From Dendrocalamus latiflorus (taxonomy: Eukaryota; Streptophyta; Magnoliopsida; Poales; Poaceae): a stretch of DNA of 64,000 bases. Below, one piece after another: positions 11,766 to 21,318 of the stretch; the stretch's first letter is position 1; each line of letters opens with the position of its first letter. Below the pieces are notes generated by a model, which was not told the origin of the DNA, did no database searches, and saw only the letters and a program-made list of their open reading frames with translations. The position numbers were made by a program, and so were the translations under genes. The stretch covers positions 33,966,403 to 34,030,402 of the forward strand of contig CM029660.1 of assembly GCA_017311315.1 (NCBI GenBank), given 5' to 3'.

Positions 11766-12221
11766 CTAGGGGCGCCGTTGGGCTTCGCGACGCGGGCACC
11801 TGGTACCTGGCTCAATGCGGCGGGCCATGTCCTGGTCGCCTCGGACGGTGATGATGGTCCGGGGACCCGGGATCTTCATGCACAGGTAGCCGTGGTGTGG
11901 GACCGCGCCGAAGGAGTTGAGGATTGGGCGGCCTAGTATGGCATTGTAGGGGTACGGGAGGTCAACCACATCGAAGATGGCGTCTTCGGTCCGCACGTTG
12001 TCATCGCGGCCGAAGGAGACCTGAAGGCCGATTTGGCCTAGCGCCCTCAGGGGCTGCCCCCCGAAGCCCTGCAGTGGGATTCCCGAGGGCCCCAGGCGGC
12101 TTCGAGGGATCCCCATCTGATCGAAGGCCGCCGCAAACAATACGTTCGCGGAGCTACCACCGTCCACCAAGGCGCGCCCCACGTCGCATCCCGCGATGGT
12201 GACCCGGATGACCAGGGGGTC
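11766..12221 (-). CDS. Retroviral-type aspartic protease region of the Tat-type element
   Basis: The minus-strand frame directly after the gag stop reads DPLVIRVTIAG, then ALVDGGSSANVLF at about residues 17-29, the D-x-G-S active-site motif in the form seen in plant Tat elements. It continues with a hydrophobic flap region and ends with YNAILGRPILN, the conserved G-R motif of gypsy proteases. It is in the same frame as gag and separated from it by a single TAG (12222-12224). It has no ATG of its own before the conserved part, so it would need readthrough or is separated by mutation. The reading stops at 11766, and no reverse transcriptase follows. Confidence 0.75.
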   Translation of the reverse strand, partial: DPLVIRVTIAGCDVGRALVDGGSSANVLFAAAFDQMGIPRSRLGPSGIPLQGFGGQPLRALGQIGLQVSFGRDDNVRTEDAIFDVVDLPYPYNAILGRPILNSFGAVPHHGYLCMKIPGPRTIITVRGDQDMARRIEPGTRCPRREAQRRP

Positions 12222-14146
12222 CTAATGAGGGAAGTCCACACCCTGGGCATCGTCGGGTGTGAATGTAACTGCATGGTGTGCCCACTCCGGCGGTGCTTGC
12301 GCTGGGTATGCCGCCACGTGATGCAGCCTTCGCGCGTAGGCCTTCTGCTGCCGTGCCGAGGCGAACTCCAGTGCCGAACCGCCAGATATGACGTTAATGA
12401 CCCTACGGTAGGTTGCGTCCGGGGCCTGCAACGACAGGGGGCCCTCCCGGGGCTGCTGTACGTGGGCTTGGATCCGCAGGGTGCCTTCTTGGGGCTGCAT
12501 CTCTTGCGCCTGTGCCTGCACGGGGGCCTCGTATGGGAATTGGACGTGGGCCACCGCCGGCGGGCGCGCCTCCGGGTTCCTGTCCCGAGCGACGCTGTCG
12601 CGTAGCGCCGCGATAGAGGTGCAGGTGCGGGTGTCATGGCTGCCGCGGCCGTGGATTATGCACCACAGTCCCTGTTGCTGGTCGTCGTAGTCTCCACGAC
12701 TCTTATCATCGCGGCCCCTGCCGCGGCCGCGCCCCCGGCCACGACGCCCCTGACCACCTCGGCCTGCTGAAGCACCTTCGTCGGAACCGCCTTCGATGTC
12801 GAGGACGTACCGGTTTCGCCTCGACCTCTGCTGGCCGCGCTTGGGCTGATCGGACGACTCCTTATGCGAGTTGTCCCGTCGGTCGGGCGCGTCCCTGGAC
12901 GACTCTTGCTTACGTTTTCCCTTCGAAGAACCACCCTTCGGCGGATCTTCGGCTTTCGCCGAGGCTCCGGCCTGGTTGGTGTCGGAGTCGTCCCCTTGCC
13001 TTCGCCGCGCATCTTCCTCCGCCCTGGCATATTCTTCCATCTTGTCGAAGAGCTTTGCCACCGTCTTGATCGGCTTCCGCGCGTTGTACTCGGCCATTGG
13101 GCCCGGACGAAGGCCCTGTATGGCTGCATTGACGATGGTGGTCTCGTTGACGTCCTTCACTTGACATCGAATCTTAGCGAAGCGTTTGAAGTAGTCCCGG
13201 AGCTTCTCCGAGGGTTTTTGCTTCACGGCGAAGAGCTGGTCCGCATCGACCCGGTCGACGTAGTTTCCTTGGAAGTTGTTGTGGAGGCGGACACGGAGCT
13301 GCTCCCACGCGTAGATGGAGCCCGGCTCTATTGTAAAAAACCAAGAGAGCGCCACTCCTTGTAGCGCGAGGGGGAGTCCCTTTGCCTTCGTGGTGTCATC
13401 TCCGCCCGCGGCTTCGATCGCGGTTTCGTACACTCGCACGAACTCACGGGGGTCCGTGTCGCCTTTATACGAATCGATGGCGCTAGGGAACTTGAAGTCG
13501 TCGGGCCATGCCGCCTGCTGCAACCCCGCCGAGAGCGGGGATTCCGGATCCACGCGTCGCAGCGGCGCGCGACTGGACGTGGGGGCTTCACGACTGTCCG
13601 CCCTTTCCGGCGCGGGCTCAGACGCGATTGCTGGCGCGGCCGGCTGACTCCGAGCCTCTTGTATGTCTCTGACGGCTCCGCGAAGGTCCCCCAGCTCCCG
13701 CTGGAACGCGTTGAGAGCCGCCAGCAGGGCGCTTTCCATCCCCGGTGCTGGCGGGGTCGGCAGTGCTTCCGACGGGCGGGTCGGCGCGGGGACGACCGCG
13801 TCGCGGGGTCCCGAGCTGCCGGTCGCTCCGTCGTGGCTACCTCGGGCCGCCCGGTTCGCCTCGCCGGCGAGGGTTGCGGTGGGGGCGGCAGGGTCGGCTG
13901 TCGTTGCACCGGCGGGGTCGGCTGTCGCCGCACCGCGTCGACGCCTTGGACCGCGGGGTCCGTCCTTGTAACGCCGGCGGCGGGGTTGGTCGTCGCCGCG
14001 CGAACGTCGACGCCTTCGGCCACCGCGCCTGCCTCGCCACCCGCGTCCGTCGCTGGCGATGGCGAAGCTCTGGTACTCATACGGCGCTCCGGCCCGGCCG
14101 CCTTCTTTCCCTTCGCCGTGGCTGAGGAAGCTTTTTTCGGTGCCAT
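12222..14146 (-). CDS. gag: gag capsid protein of the Tat-type element (apparent frameshift near the N-terminus)
   Basis: The main frame is open from 14285 to a TAG at 12222. The capsid (Retrotrans_gag) part has WPDDFKFPSAIDSY, DPREFVRVYE, ALSWFFTIEPGSI and LHNNFQGNY. A Lys/Arg/Asp/Gly-rich nucleic-acid-binding stretch follows, then the finger CIIHGRGSHDTRTC. The best N-terminus is the ATG at 14146 (MAPKKASSATAKGKKA...), just after the PBS, but it lies in another frame. A one-base shift somewhere around 13.80-13.95 kb is therefore likely, unless translation starts elsewhere. The main-frame ATG at 14285 is inside the LTR and less convincing. The protein would form the particle that packages the element RNA. 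Confidence 0.8.
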
Positions 14147-14181
14147 CTTTTTCTTCGGTCTTCAGGCTTGTCTTCGTCCCT

Positions 14182-14199
14182 CCCCACGGACGGCGCCAA
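14182..14199 (-). other. Primer binding site of the Tat-type element
   Basis: The minus strand reads TGGCGCCGTCCGTGGGGA two bases inside the right-hand LTR. TGGCGCC is the start expected for a primer site of the tRNA-Asp type used by many plant Tat elements. It fixes transcription as minus strand and makes 14201-14448 the 5' LTR. Confidence 0.85.
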
Positions 14200-14200
14200 C

Positions 14201-14448
14201 TGTTGTGGCTACAGACCAAACAGAGAGAGAGATGGTAGTGGAGAGTGATAATGTTGAGTGTAATGGCCTGGGGGAGCCTCCCCATGGCTTGTATTCATAT
14301 ATATATTCATGAGGAATGCTTTTACAGTTATACCCTCACATCTGGTTACCCCCTCTGGGGCAGTTATGTCATTACACATGGCCTATTCTAGGCCTTATAG
14401 TCTTCCTACCAGGCCTGCTGGGTTCAGGTGGGGGCCACCCCTACGACA
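14201..14448 (-). repeat. 5' LTR of the Tat-type element
   Basis: 248 bp, TGTTGTGG...CTACGACA, followed by the target duplication CTTAG at 14449-14453. It is nearly identical to 3770-4017. Confidence 0.93.
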
Positions 14449-14608
14449 CTTAGTCTTTCTAGTTTTTTCTTAGTCCTTAAGCTCTCTTTCTTGCGGTTGT
14501 GTACTCCTCAGTGTTGAGGTTTTGAGCCTAAGAGCTCGTGTAACTTTTAGCTGTATATATCCCAAGTGGATATAGAGGCCAGATTTTATATCCTTTATCT
14601 AAAAAAAA
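14449..14608 (+). other. Right part of the flank split by the Tat-type element
   Basis: This continues the sequence interrupted at 3769. It ends in TATCT followed by eight A residues, just where similarity to the second CCD segment begins. It could be a LINE 3' tail, but coding evidence is lacking. Confidence 0.3.
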
Positions 14609-14776
14609 GTATTTCCAAAGGTACGGCTTGGTTGCATTCTGAGCCATGTCTCGAATCTGATTGAGATGAGTGAAGAAATCACGCAAAAACGCGTGTGGTG
14701 AAGTTTGGGGTTTACCCCGGGGAACCTACGATGTGTCCCCCTGTTTCATGTTTCCAAGAGAGGTTGGACCGACGTT

Positions 14777-15065
14777 AAGTATCTCCTCGCTCATTTCAAC
14801 TTAGCTCCTAAATTTTGGTTTCTAACACACTATTCTTTAATTTTATCTTTTTTTAGCCTTTTGGTTTTTCTTTTTTTAATTTTGTCTTTTTTTAGCCTTT
14901 TGGTTTTTCTTTTTTTCTCATATTCATTTGTATTGTCCATAATGTACTAATTTATTTTTTCTATTTTTAATTTTTTAAATTTAATTATAAAAATCATCAA
15001 TAGATATAGTGTAAAATAATTCAGCCACCATATTAAATAAGACATAGCTAAAAAAAACCTAGATA
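14777..15065. other. AT-rich insert specific to copy A
   Basis: Copy B joins GACGTT directly to GAACAGCTTAGCC. Copy A has about 290 bp of AT-rich sequence here, including a short tandem duplication of CTTTTTTTAGCCTTTTGG (about 14846-14911). No ends or target duplication were recognised. Confidence 0.5.
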
Positions 15066-15187
15066 AACAGCCCCTAGCCAGCGCCACAAATCTTGGTAAT
15101 CATCACACCACTTGTCTTACCGTGATAGCGTTTGACAACGGGCTCATTGCCAGATGCCATACGATTAGCTGTTCCCTTCTCGACCGT

Positions 15188-15627
15188 GAATTTTGGACAC
15201 ATATGGACCCCTAAATACCTGAAATTCCGTTTTTGGCCCCCAAACCAAAAATATTTCGAAACTGGACCCCTGCCTGAGCGCACGTTCGCGTTGCATCGAC
15301 ACATGTCCGGTCGTGCAGTGTGGTACCGCACGACCGCACTGTAGCACGGGTCGTGCGGTACCACACCGCACGACCGCCTCGCCCTCCGCGCCGGCCGCAC
15401 GTTCCGGTTTTTTGAGCGCACGACCAAAGCCCCGACCGCACGACTCGGTTTTTTGACCGCACGACTTGTGCTACAGTGCGGTCGTGCGGTACCACACCGC
15501 ACGACCGGATACGTGTCGACGCAACGCGAACGCGCGCTCAGGCAGGGGTCCAGTTTCGGAATTTTTATGGTTTGGAGGCAAAAAACGAAATTTCGGGTGT
15601 TTAAGGGTCCATATGTGTCCAAGATTC
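15188..15627. mobile_element. Foldback Mutator-like MITE 1 (440 bp)
   Basis: Ends are GAATTTTGGACACATATGGA and, inverted, GAATCTTGGACACATATGGA. The two arms pair over more than 90 bp. A 9-bp direct repeat flanks it (CTCGACCGT at 15179-15187, CTCGGCCGT at 15628-15636, one mismatch), and copy B shows the uninterrupted site CTCGGCCGT. A 9-bp duplication and long inverted arms fit a non-autonomous Mutator-like element. The interior carries repeated GTCGTGCGGT / ACCGCACGAC palindromes. No coding capacity was seen. Confidence 0.85.
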
Positions 15628-15784
15628 CTCGGCCGTCGCGCGTTTCACTTTGCAGTGTGCAACTTGCTGCGAACGCGTACAAACTTGCCGTATTCCCTAT
15701 GATCGGTCGATAGATTCCCTTCTCACTGGCGTTCCTTTCGAGCACATAACAGGGACAAATCTGCCAGCCAAACTAGCAGCTAAA

Positions 15785-15872
15785 CCTCGTCCATGGCTAT
15801 TGGCTGTTCACTCGCAGTCTATGTGAATCCTCGTCCATGGCTATTGGCTATTCACTCGCAGTCTATGTGAAT
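15785..15872. repeat. 44-bp direct tandem duplication in the copy A promoter
   Basis: CCTCGTCCATGGCTATTGGC starts two consecutive 44-bp units at 15785 and 15829, with one internal difference. Copy B has a single unit near 39157. Confidence 0.85.
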
Positions 15873-16345
15873 AAATCAAGTCCTAGCTGCATGGCTGTTG
15901 AGCTGGCTGCTGCCTCTTTCCGGTGGTCATTTTCTCTCCATCATGTACTAACCCTTTTTTTCTTTTGGATAAAAACGTGCCTTAATTACTTCCCTGTGTG
16001 AAAAATGGTGGCAACATTGTGTCTATTTAGAGTATTAAGAGTGAGTTTGGTTGCTTGTACCAAGTGATACATATGTGAGATGGTTTAAGAAAAAAGTCAT
16101 CTATGTATTTGGTTGCCTAAATTGAACCATTCCATCCCGAACGGTGAGATACAGATTTAAGAAATATTCTCTCTAGATACAAAACCATCCTATTTATCCA
16201 AAACAATTTAATCATATGGTACAAGATTATCCCGTCCTATTCAATGTCATCCTACGTTTGCCCCAAGCTGACCAATCAGAACAACTTATTCCTCCCGGTG
16301 GACGGAGCACAAGACGGAAGAAGCCATTTTTGTCCGTGCTCTCGC

Positions 16346-16846
16346 GAAATTTGGACACTATTGGACCCCTAAAATACCAAAAATTCCGTTTTTGGCCCCC
16401 TGTACAAAAAAATTCCACTTTTGGACCCCTTCCCACCGCGGTATCACCCCAGGCCGCCACGTGGCCCGGTCGTGCGGTCGGGGACCGCACGACCGGCCTG
16501 GCGCCGCGCCCGAGCGCGCGACCGCCTCAGTGACCGCGCGTCCCCCGCTCCGACCGCGCGTCCCGCGCCCGCCAGCGCGCGTCCCGCGCCCGCGAGCGCG
16601 CGTCCCGCCCTGCCACCGCGCGTCCCGCCCCGCCAGCGCGCGTCCCACGCCCGCCCAGCGCGCGACCTCCCCGCCCAGCGCGGGAGCGGCGCAGGCCGGT
16701 CGTGCGGTCCCCGACCGCACGACCGGGCCACGTGGCGGCCTGGGGTGATGCCGCGGTGGGAAGGGGTCCAAAAGTGGAATTTTTTTGTACAGGGGGCCAA
16801 AAACGGAATTTTTGGTATTTTAGGGGTCCAATAGTGTCCAAATTTC
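16346..16846. mobile_element. Foldback Mutator-like MITE 2 (501 bp)
   Basis: Ends are GAAATTTGGACACTATTGGA and its inverse. The arms are nearly perfect inverted repeats of about 140 bp (TACAAAAAAATTCCACTTTT and its complement further in). A perfect 9-bp duplication TGCTCTCGC lies at 16337-16345 and 16847-16855. Copy B has the empty site (TGCTCTTGC). The interior has repeated CGCGCGTCCC units and GTCGTGCGGTC/GACCGCACGAC palindromes. The termini resemble MITE 1, so both belong to one family. Confidence 0.9.
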
Positions 16847-16877
16847 TGCTCTCGCATCTTCCACATACTCTCCACTT

Positions 16878-16883
16878 TATAAA
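16878..16883 (+). promoter_or_regulatory. TATA box of CCD copy A
   Basis: CTTTATAAAGC occurs identically in copy B at 39503-39508. Here it lies 23 bp downstream of the MITE 2 target duplication and about 40 bp upstream of a LINE insertion. Confidence 0.65.
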
Positions 16884-16923
16884 GCGACCAGCTCGAAACA
16901 GCAGGCACAACATCTCACAAGTC

Positions 16924-17412
16924 CACCATTGCCCACTGTGTAATCAAGAGGAAGAGACTGTGCAACATTTGCTCACTTCTTGTGTGTTTACAAGGAGTGT
17001 GTGGTCTTCAGTGTTATCTCGGTTTGGGTTGCAGCACTTAGCTCCAGAGTTGGATAACTGCATTTTTACAGATTGGTGGCGTCAAGCTTCACAAGGGGTC
17101 CCCAACATTCTTCTTAAGGGTTTCAACTCCTTGGTCGTGTTGATGGCTTGGTGGATTTGGAAGCATAGGAATAGTTGTGTTTTTGAGGGCGCTTCCCCTA
17201 ACCTTAATGTTCTCTTGCGGAACATTAGTGAGGAGGCTAGTATGTGGTGTATGGCGGGAGCAAAGGGGCTCCGTAGATTATGGCTTTGATGCCTCTTTGT
17301 TTTTTGTTTTTCCCCTAGTGGGATTGTCGAGTCGTCTAGACTCGTTTGTATCAACTTTTTTCTTCTTCTTAATTCAATGATGCGCAGTTCTCCTGCGGGT
17401 TCGAGAAAAAAA
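16924..17412 (+). mobile_element. 5'-truncated L1-type LINE in the leader of CCD copy A
   Basis: A perfect 15-bp target duplication AACATCTCACAAGTC lies at 16909-16923 and 17413-17427 and is present once in copy B. The insert encodes the C-terminal zinc-binding domain of LINE ORF2 (zf-RVT type, CPLCNQEEETVQHLLTSC). It ends with a conserved tail GCAGTTCTCCTGCGGGTTCG plus a short A-run. It is a sense-strand insertion 45 bp before the CCD ATG, so a copy A transcript starting at the old site would include about 490 nt of LINE. Confidence 0.93.
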
Positions 17413-18394
17413 AACATCTCACAAGTCACAACTCACAAGAGACTGAGTGAGGAAGCCATGTTCAGAGCTGGAGGCTGCAGCTTGAAAGCCAACAGATGCA
17501 TTCACATCCGCAAGACCCCAGATGAAGATTTGCCCTTATCTCCGCCTAGTGCTATCAAGGTATCATGCACCGTGTTGCTTCTGGCCATAGTTAGCTGTGT
17601 AGGCTGTAGCATTCCTGCAAAAGAAGTGACACAGGCAGCTACCACTGTTGATCCTGGCAGTGGCAGACAAATGAACGTATTCTGTTGAACATACCTGAAT
17701 GTTTCAAGCAAACAGTTTTAAATTATAAATATGTAGCGACAAGTTTATAGCGCTCTTCAGTTGAGCTTTACCTCCATCTAACTATTACTTCGGTCTTTAA
17801 GTTTTGCATAAGTCGATATGTATATGTATATGTATAAGTAGGGGTAGAACTAGAACGAAAATGACTAGGATTCGCTACTTCCCTATACATATAATGACAT
17901 ATACAATTTTCAAGCGATATTATGTAAAATAGTAATACGTCAATCAATTTTTAATATCAATACTTCACATAACCGATGACATTATATGATGATAAAAAGT
18001 AGTTATGCTTACCAACATGAAGAAACATGATAATAACATTAGTTAATTGCAGCAAACAAAAGGAACTGAGGGCAAAATCACAGACAAAAGTTGGTCGGCA
18101 TCGGTAAAATACATCATCCGACCTCATTGACCTATTAAAAGAGAATAAAATTACTTAAAGTTTGCAAGTAAAAAACAGTAGAACGATCAAATATAAGTTA
18201 ATGTAATATCTTTTAGTATTTATGTTCTTTCAAGTTTATAAAGTGACGAACCACAACATTATTGGTAATTTTCGTCAATTGCTGTTTCTCCATATAGCAA
18301 ACAAGTATACCATTCATGAAATTATCATTAATTAATTGAAAAGGTCAATTAGATATTTGTATGTTCAATAGTTCAAAACATTATAATAGAAAAA

Positions 18395-19936
18395 TACGTA
18401 ATTTTTGGTACGAATAATCCATTTTTTATTCGAAATTACAGAAATATACCCGCGGGATTTTTTTTTTACAAAAATAGGCTCAAGTCGTCCAATGGGAGGG
18501 CGACTAGAGCCTATCGCTCAACCAGGGGCCGACAGAGTCCCTGTCGCTCTACCTTCAGACGACTGCATCCAGTCGCCCTCCCATTGGGCGACTTTCATGC
18601 AGTCGCCCAATGGTTGGGCAACTGCACTCAGGCCCCCCGTGAATATTTTAAATTTTGTCAATTATGTAGTTTTAAACTGGTAAAAAATCTGCTGGAGTTG
18701 TAATAAAAGTTTATGTTCATTGTATGTTGTAGGTATGTTTGACCGTAGAACGATTAGTACATACAATGGTAAGTGATATTTTGATGTCACTGAGAATTCG
18801 TTGATTTCGGTTTCGGACTCAGAGGAAAAGAGAGAGAGATGATTTCGGTTGTTTAGAAAAACAGAGAAAAAAAGAGAAAAAAACAAAGCAAAGAGTCCAT
18901 CTTTACCGAAATTTGGAAAGTGCATCAAACCTTCGCCAAAAATAGTGAAAATTGGTGGAACTGTTATTCATACATCCAAAAGCCTTCAGAACAAAATTTG
19001 AGAAATTTCAGCCACGGGATCAAAAGTTATAGCAGTTTCAATCGAGGCCGAAACGAATTTGAGCCCGTTTCCGACACACCTTCAGTAAAACGGGTATAAC
19101 TTTTGCATACGGTGTCCGTTTTCGACGTTCTTGTACTCGTTGGAAAGCTAACGACGAACCCAATCCAAATAAAATGACTCGCTTGTGCAAGTCTCCCTCC
19201 AAGACCCCGAAAATCGGCTATCTTTGGACCTAAACCTGCGTCGCAAGTTTTTGGTTTCTGTTTTTGCCTCTTCTCTTGGTCTTCCCTTTGGAATTTAGAT
19301 TTTTCTTCAACTGAAAAGTTGTAGATCTCATCGAAACCTTTCAAATGAGTATATATATGTCATATAAAACTTTGCTATTTTATCTTTTGAGACTAGTTGT
19401 TTATTTTGCATCGGTATATAAAACTTGTGATAGAGAGTATTACAGACGGTTTGTATATAGAACCGTCTGTGATAATCTGACCGCTGGGTCCGTTGATCCT
19501 CCTCAACCCAATCCTAGCCTAGAGACACGAATTCTCAGTAACATCAAAATATCACTTACCATCGTATGTACCAATCGTTCTACGGTCAATCATTTCTAAA
19601 AAAAAATTTCCAAAATTTTTTACACACCTAGAACATACAATGAACATAAACTTTTATTACAACTTCAACAGATTTTTTACCAGTTTAAAACTACATAATT
19701 GACAAAATTTAAAACATTCACGGGGGGCCTGAGTGCGATCGCCCAACCATTGGGCGACTGCATGAAAGTCGCCCAATGGGAGGGCGACTGGATGCAGTCG
19801 CCCGAGGGCAGAGCGACAGGGACTCTGTCGGCCCTTGGATGGGCGCCTATTTTTGTAAAAAAAATTTCCGCGAGTATATTGCTGTAATTTCGAATAAAAA
19901 ATGGATTATTCGTAAAAAAAATTCAAAAAATACGTA
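18395..19936. mobile_element. Foldback element in intron 1 of CCD copy A
   Basis: Left arm 18395-18800 and right arm 19528-19936 are inverted copies: CGAATAATCCATTTTTTATT near 18411 pairs with its complement near 19894, and GCCCTCCCATTGGGCGACTT pairs across. A spacer of about 730 bp contains ACAGACGGTTTG...ACCGTCTGT, itself an inverted repeat. Copy B lacks the whole 17816-20690 region. Both tips carry TACGTA. The superfamily is uncertain and no transposase was seen. Confidence 0.8.
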
Positions 19937-20640
19937 TAGTAGCTTACTTAACATTATGGCCGAATACTATAATTTTACCTTTGATTTGCATCGAGCTAGG
20001 CCAGTATTTCAAAAATCAAAATTGAAATCCTAAGTCTTAACTCTATAATTCGACAAAAAATAATCAACAATCATCACATTGAAACCTTAACTCATAAATT
20101 TAGCCCATATTCTTGAAACAAATTGAAAGAATTGAGAGAAATTTAGAGCAGAGTACATACTGATCAGGTGGACTTAAGCTTCCATTGGCCGGTGAGGGCG
20201 TAAGGAAATAGGGACCAGGTGGTGCCTCGACGAGATGGCGGATGAAGGCGATCGGTGGTGCCGATTTCTCCTATTATCTGGCGACTAGTCGTTGTCTGGC
20301 TAGGTGCGGCTGTGTGGAGGACATGGTGCACATCTCCTAACTGACCATGCGAAACGAACATGCGTCGAGGGGGTGCTGCGAGGTGACACACTTTGGGATC
20401 GATCAAATGGATGCTGTGGACTATTGTGATCTTCTCTCTTGGGCTGGCTCGGTCTATTGTAGTTGCCTCATGGACTAAGGGAAACAAAGGCTCCTCGTAG
20501 ACTACTGTTAGCTACTAAAAATTTAGGCTACTAGTGCTCTCTTCGTTGGGATTCAAAGAAGGAAGCAGGTGCACTGAGTTTGGACTGGGGGATTCACACA
20601 TAGGTTAAAGATGCTGATACCTGTTAAAAAATTTTTGAAC

Positions 20641-20660
20641 CCGGTGTCCTGTGACACCGG
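20641..20660. other. Perfect hairpin CCGGTGTC-ctgt-GACACCGG
   Basis: An 8-bp stem with a 4-base loop, at the end of the segment specific to copy A, about 100 bp before CCD exon 2. It may be a terminus of an unidentified mobile element; no CTRR end or duplication was confirmed. Confidence 0.4.
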
Positions 20661-21171
20661 ACCCCCTGACTTGGTTCTGCCCGTGTGTATATGTATGTGT
20701 ATGTATATATATATACAAAAACAAGGGATTACCTCTAACTTACAGCTAGTCTTGGTGCAGTTTCCACTAGCTGGATGGAAGAAGCAGCCACTGATACAGG
20801 AAATGTCAAAAGCTCTGAAATCAGTCTCTTCAAATCTCCTGGACCGATTCATAGACTCCACATACAGATTTTCTGAGCAACCCGTTCTAAATGAGGTAAT
20901 ATAAGTATTATTTATTTTATCAAAGCAATATCATAAATATTTTATAAATAGTATTTGCTATTGTTAGTTCAACTCTGCATTTTTTGTGATACTACTGTAA
21001 TTCGTAAGTTACTTTCAAGTCTCAACACTTGAAAAAAAGACTTCTGAGTCATGACATTAGAAAAAGAAATAAGTTGCTCCAAATTAACTAGCCTGTAGGT
21101 TGCAAAGATTTTTAAAACATGGGATGACTTGCATAGTCTCGTACATATGTCCTGCTACTCAATCTTCTGGT

Positions 21172-21318
21172 ATTGAGTCAAACATGCTTTTGTTCAATAC
21201 CAAACTTGCAATATTTATGAGCAAGTCAAGCATGCTTTTTCTCAATATCAAACTTGCAATATTTATGAGCAAGTCAAACATGCTTTTTCTCAACATCAAA
21301 CCTGCAATATTTATAAGC
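21172..21318 (+). repeat. 48-bp minisatellite in CCD intron 2, copy A
   Basis: Three units containing AAACATGCTTTTTCTCAATA and GCAATATTTAT. The same minisatellite with three units is in copy B at 40316-40459, so it predates the duplication. Confidence 0.85.

Larger units (their letters stand above)
3770..14448 (-). mobile_element. Complete non-autonomous Tat-type Ty3/gypsy element
   Basis: Two 248-bp LTRs (3770-4017 and 14201-14448) start TGTTGTGGC and end CTACGACA. The 5-bp direct repeat CTTAG flanks them at 3765-3769 and 14449-14453. By eye the LTRs differ at about two positions, so insertion is recent. On the minus strand the order is 5' LTR, PBS (14182-14199), gag, protease, 60-bp array, 52-bp array, an antisense spliced gene, 108-bp array, 3' LTR. 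No reverse transcriptase, RNase H or integrase reading is present between protease and the 3' LTR, so it depends on another element. The PBS starting TGGCGCC, the CxxHxxxxHxxxxC gag finger, the DGGS protease motif and the downstream tandem arrays fit the Tat lineage (Grande/Retand/RIRE2 relatives). Exact family membership is inferred. Confidence 0.9.

Noticed and set aside
13659..14312. 217-codon plus-strand frame opposite gag
   Set aside because: It is the shadow of the gag reading. The gag strand has recognisable capsid and zinc-finger motifs.
15188..16846. The palindromic MITE interiors as microRNA genes
   Set aside because: Arms are long and nearly perfect and bounded by 9-bp target duplications, which fits transposons. 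No defined miRNA precursor could be argued without small-RNA data.
17560..17688. Continuation of CCD exon 1 encoding a hydrophobic stretch (LLLAIVSCVGCSI)
   Set aside because: It is open in both copies but ends in stops and cannot join exon 2 without a splice. The GTATCA donor after AIK gives an in-frame product. It could still be an alternative end.
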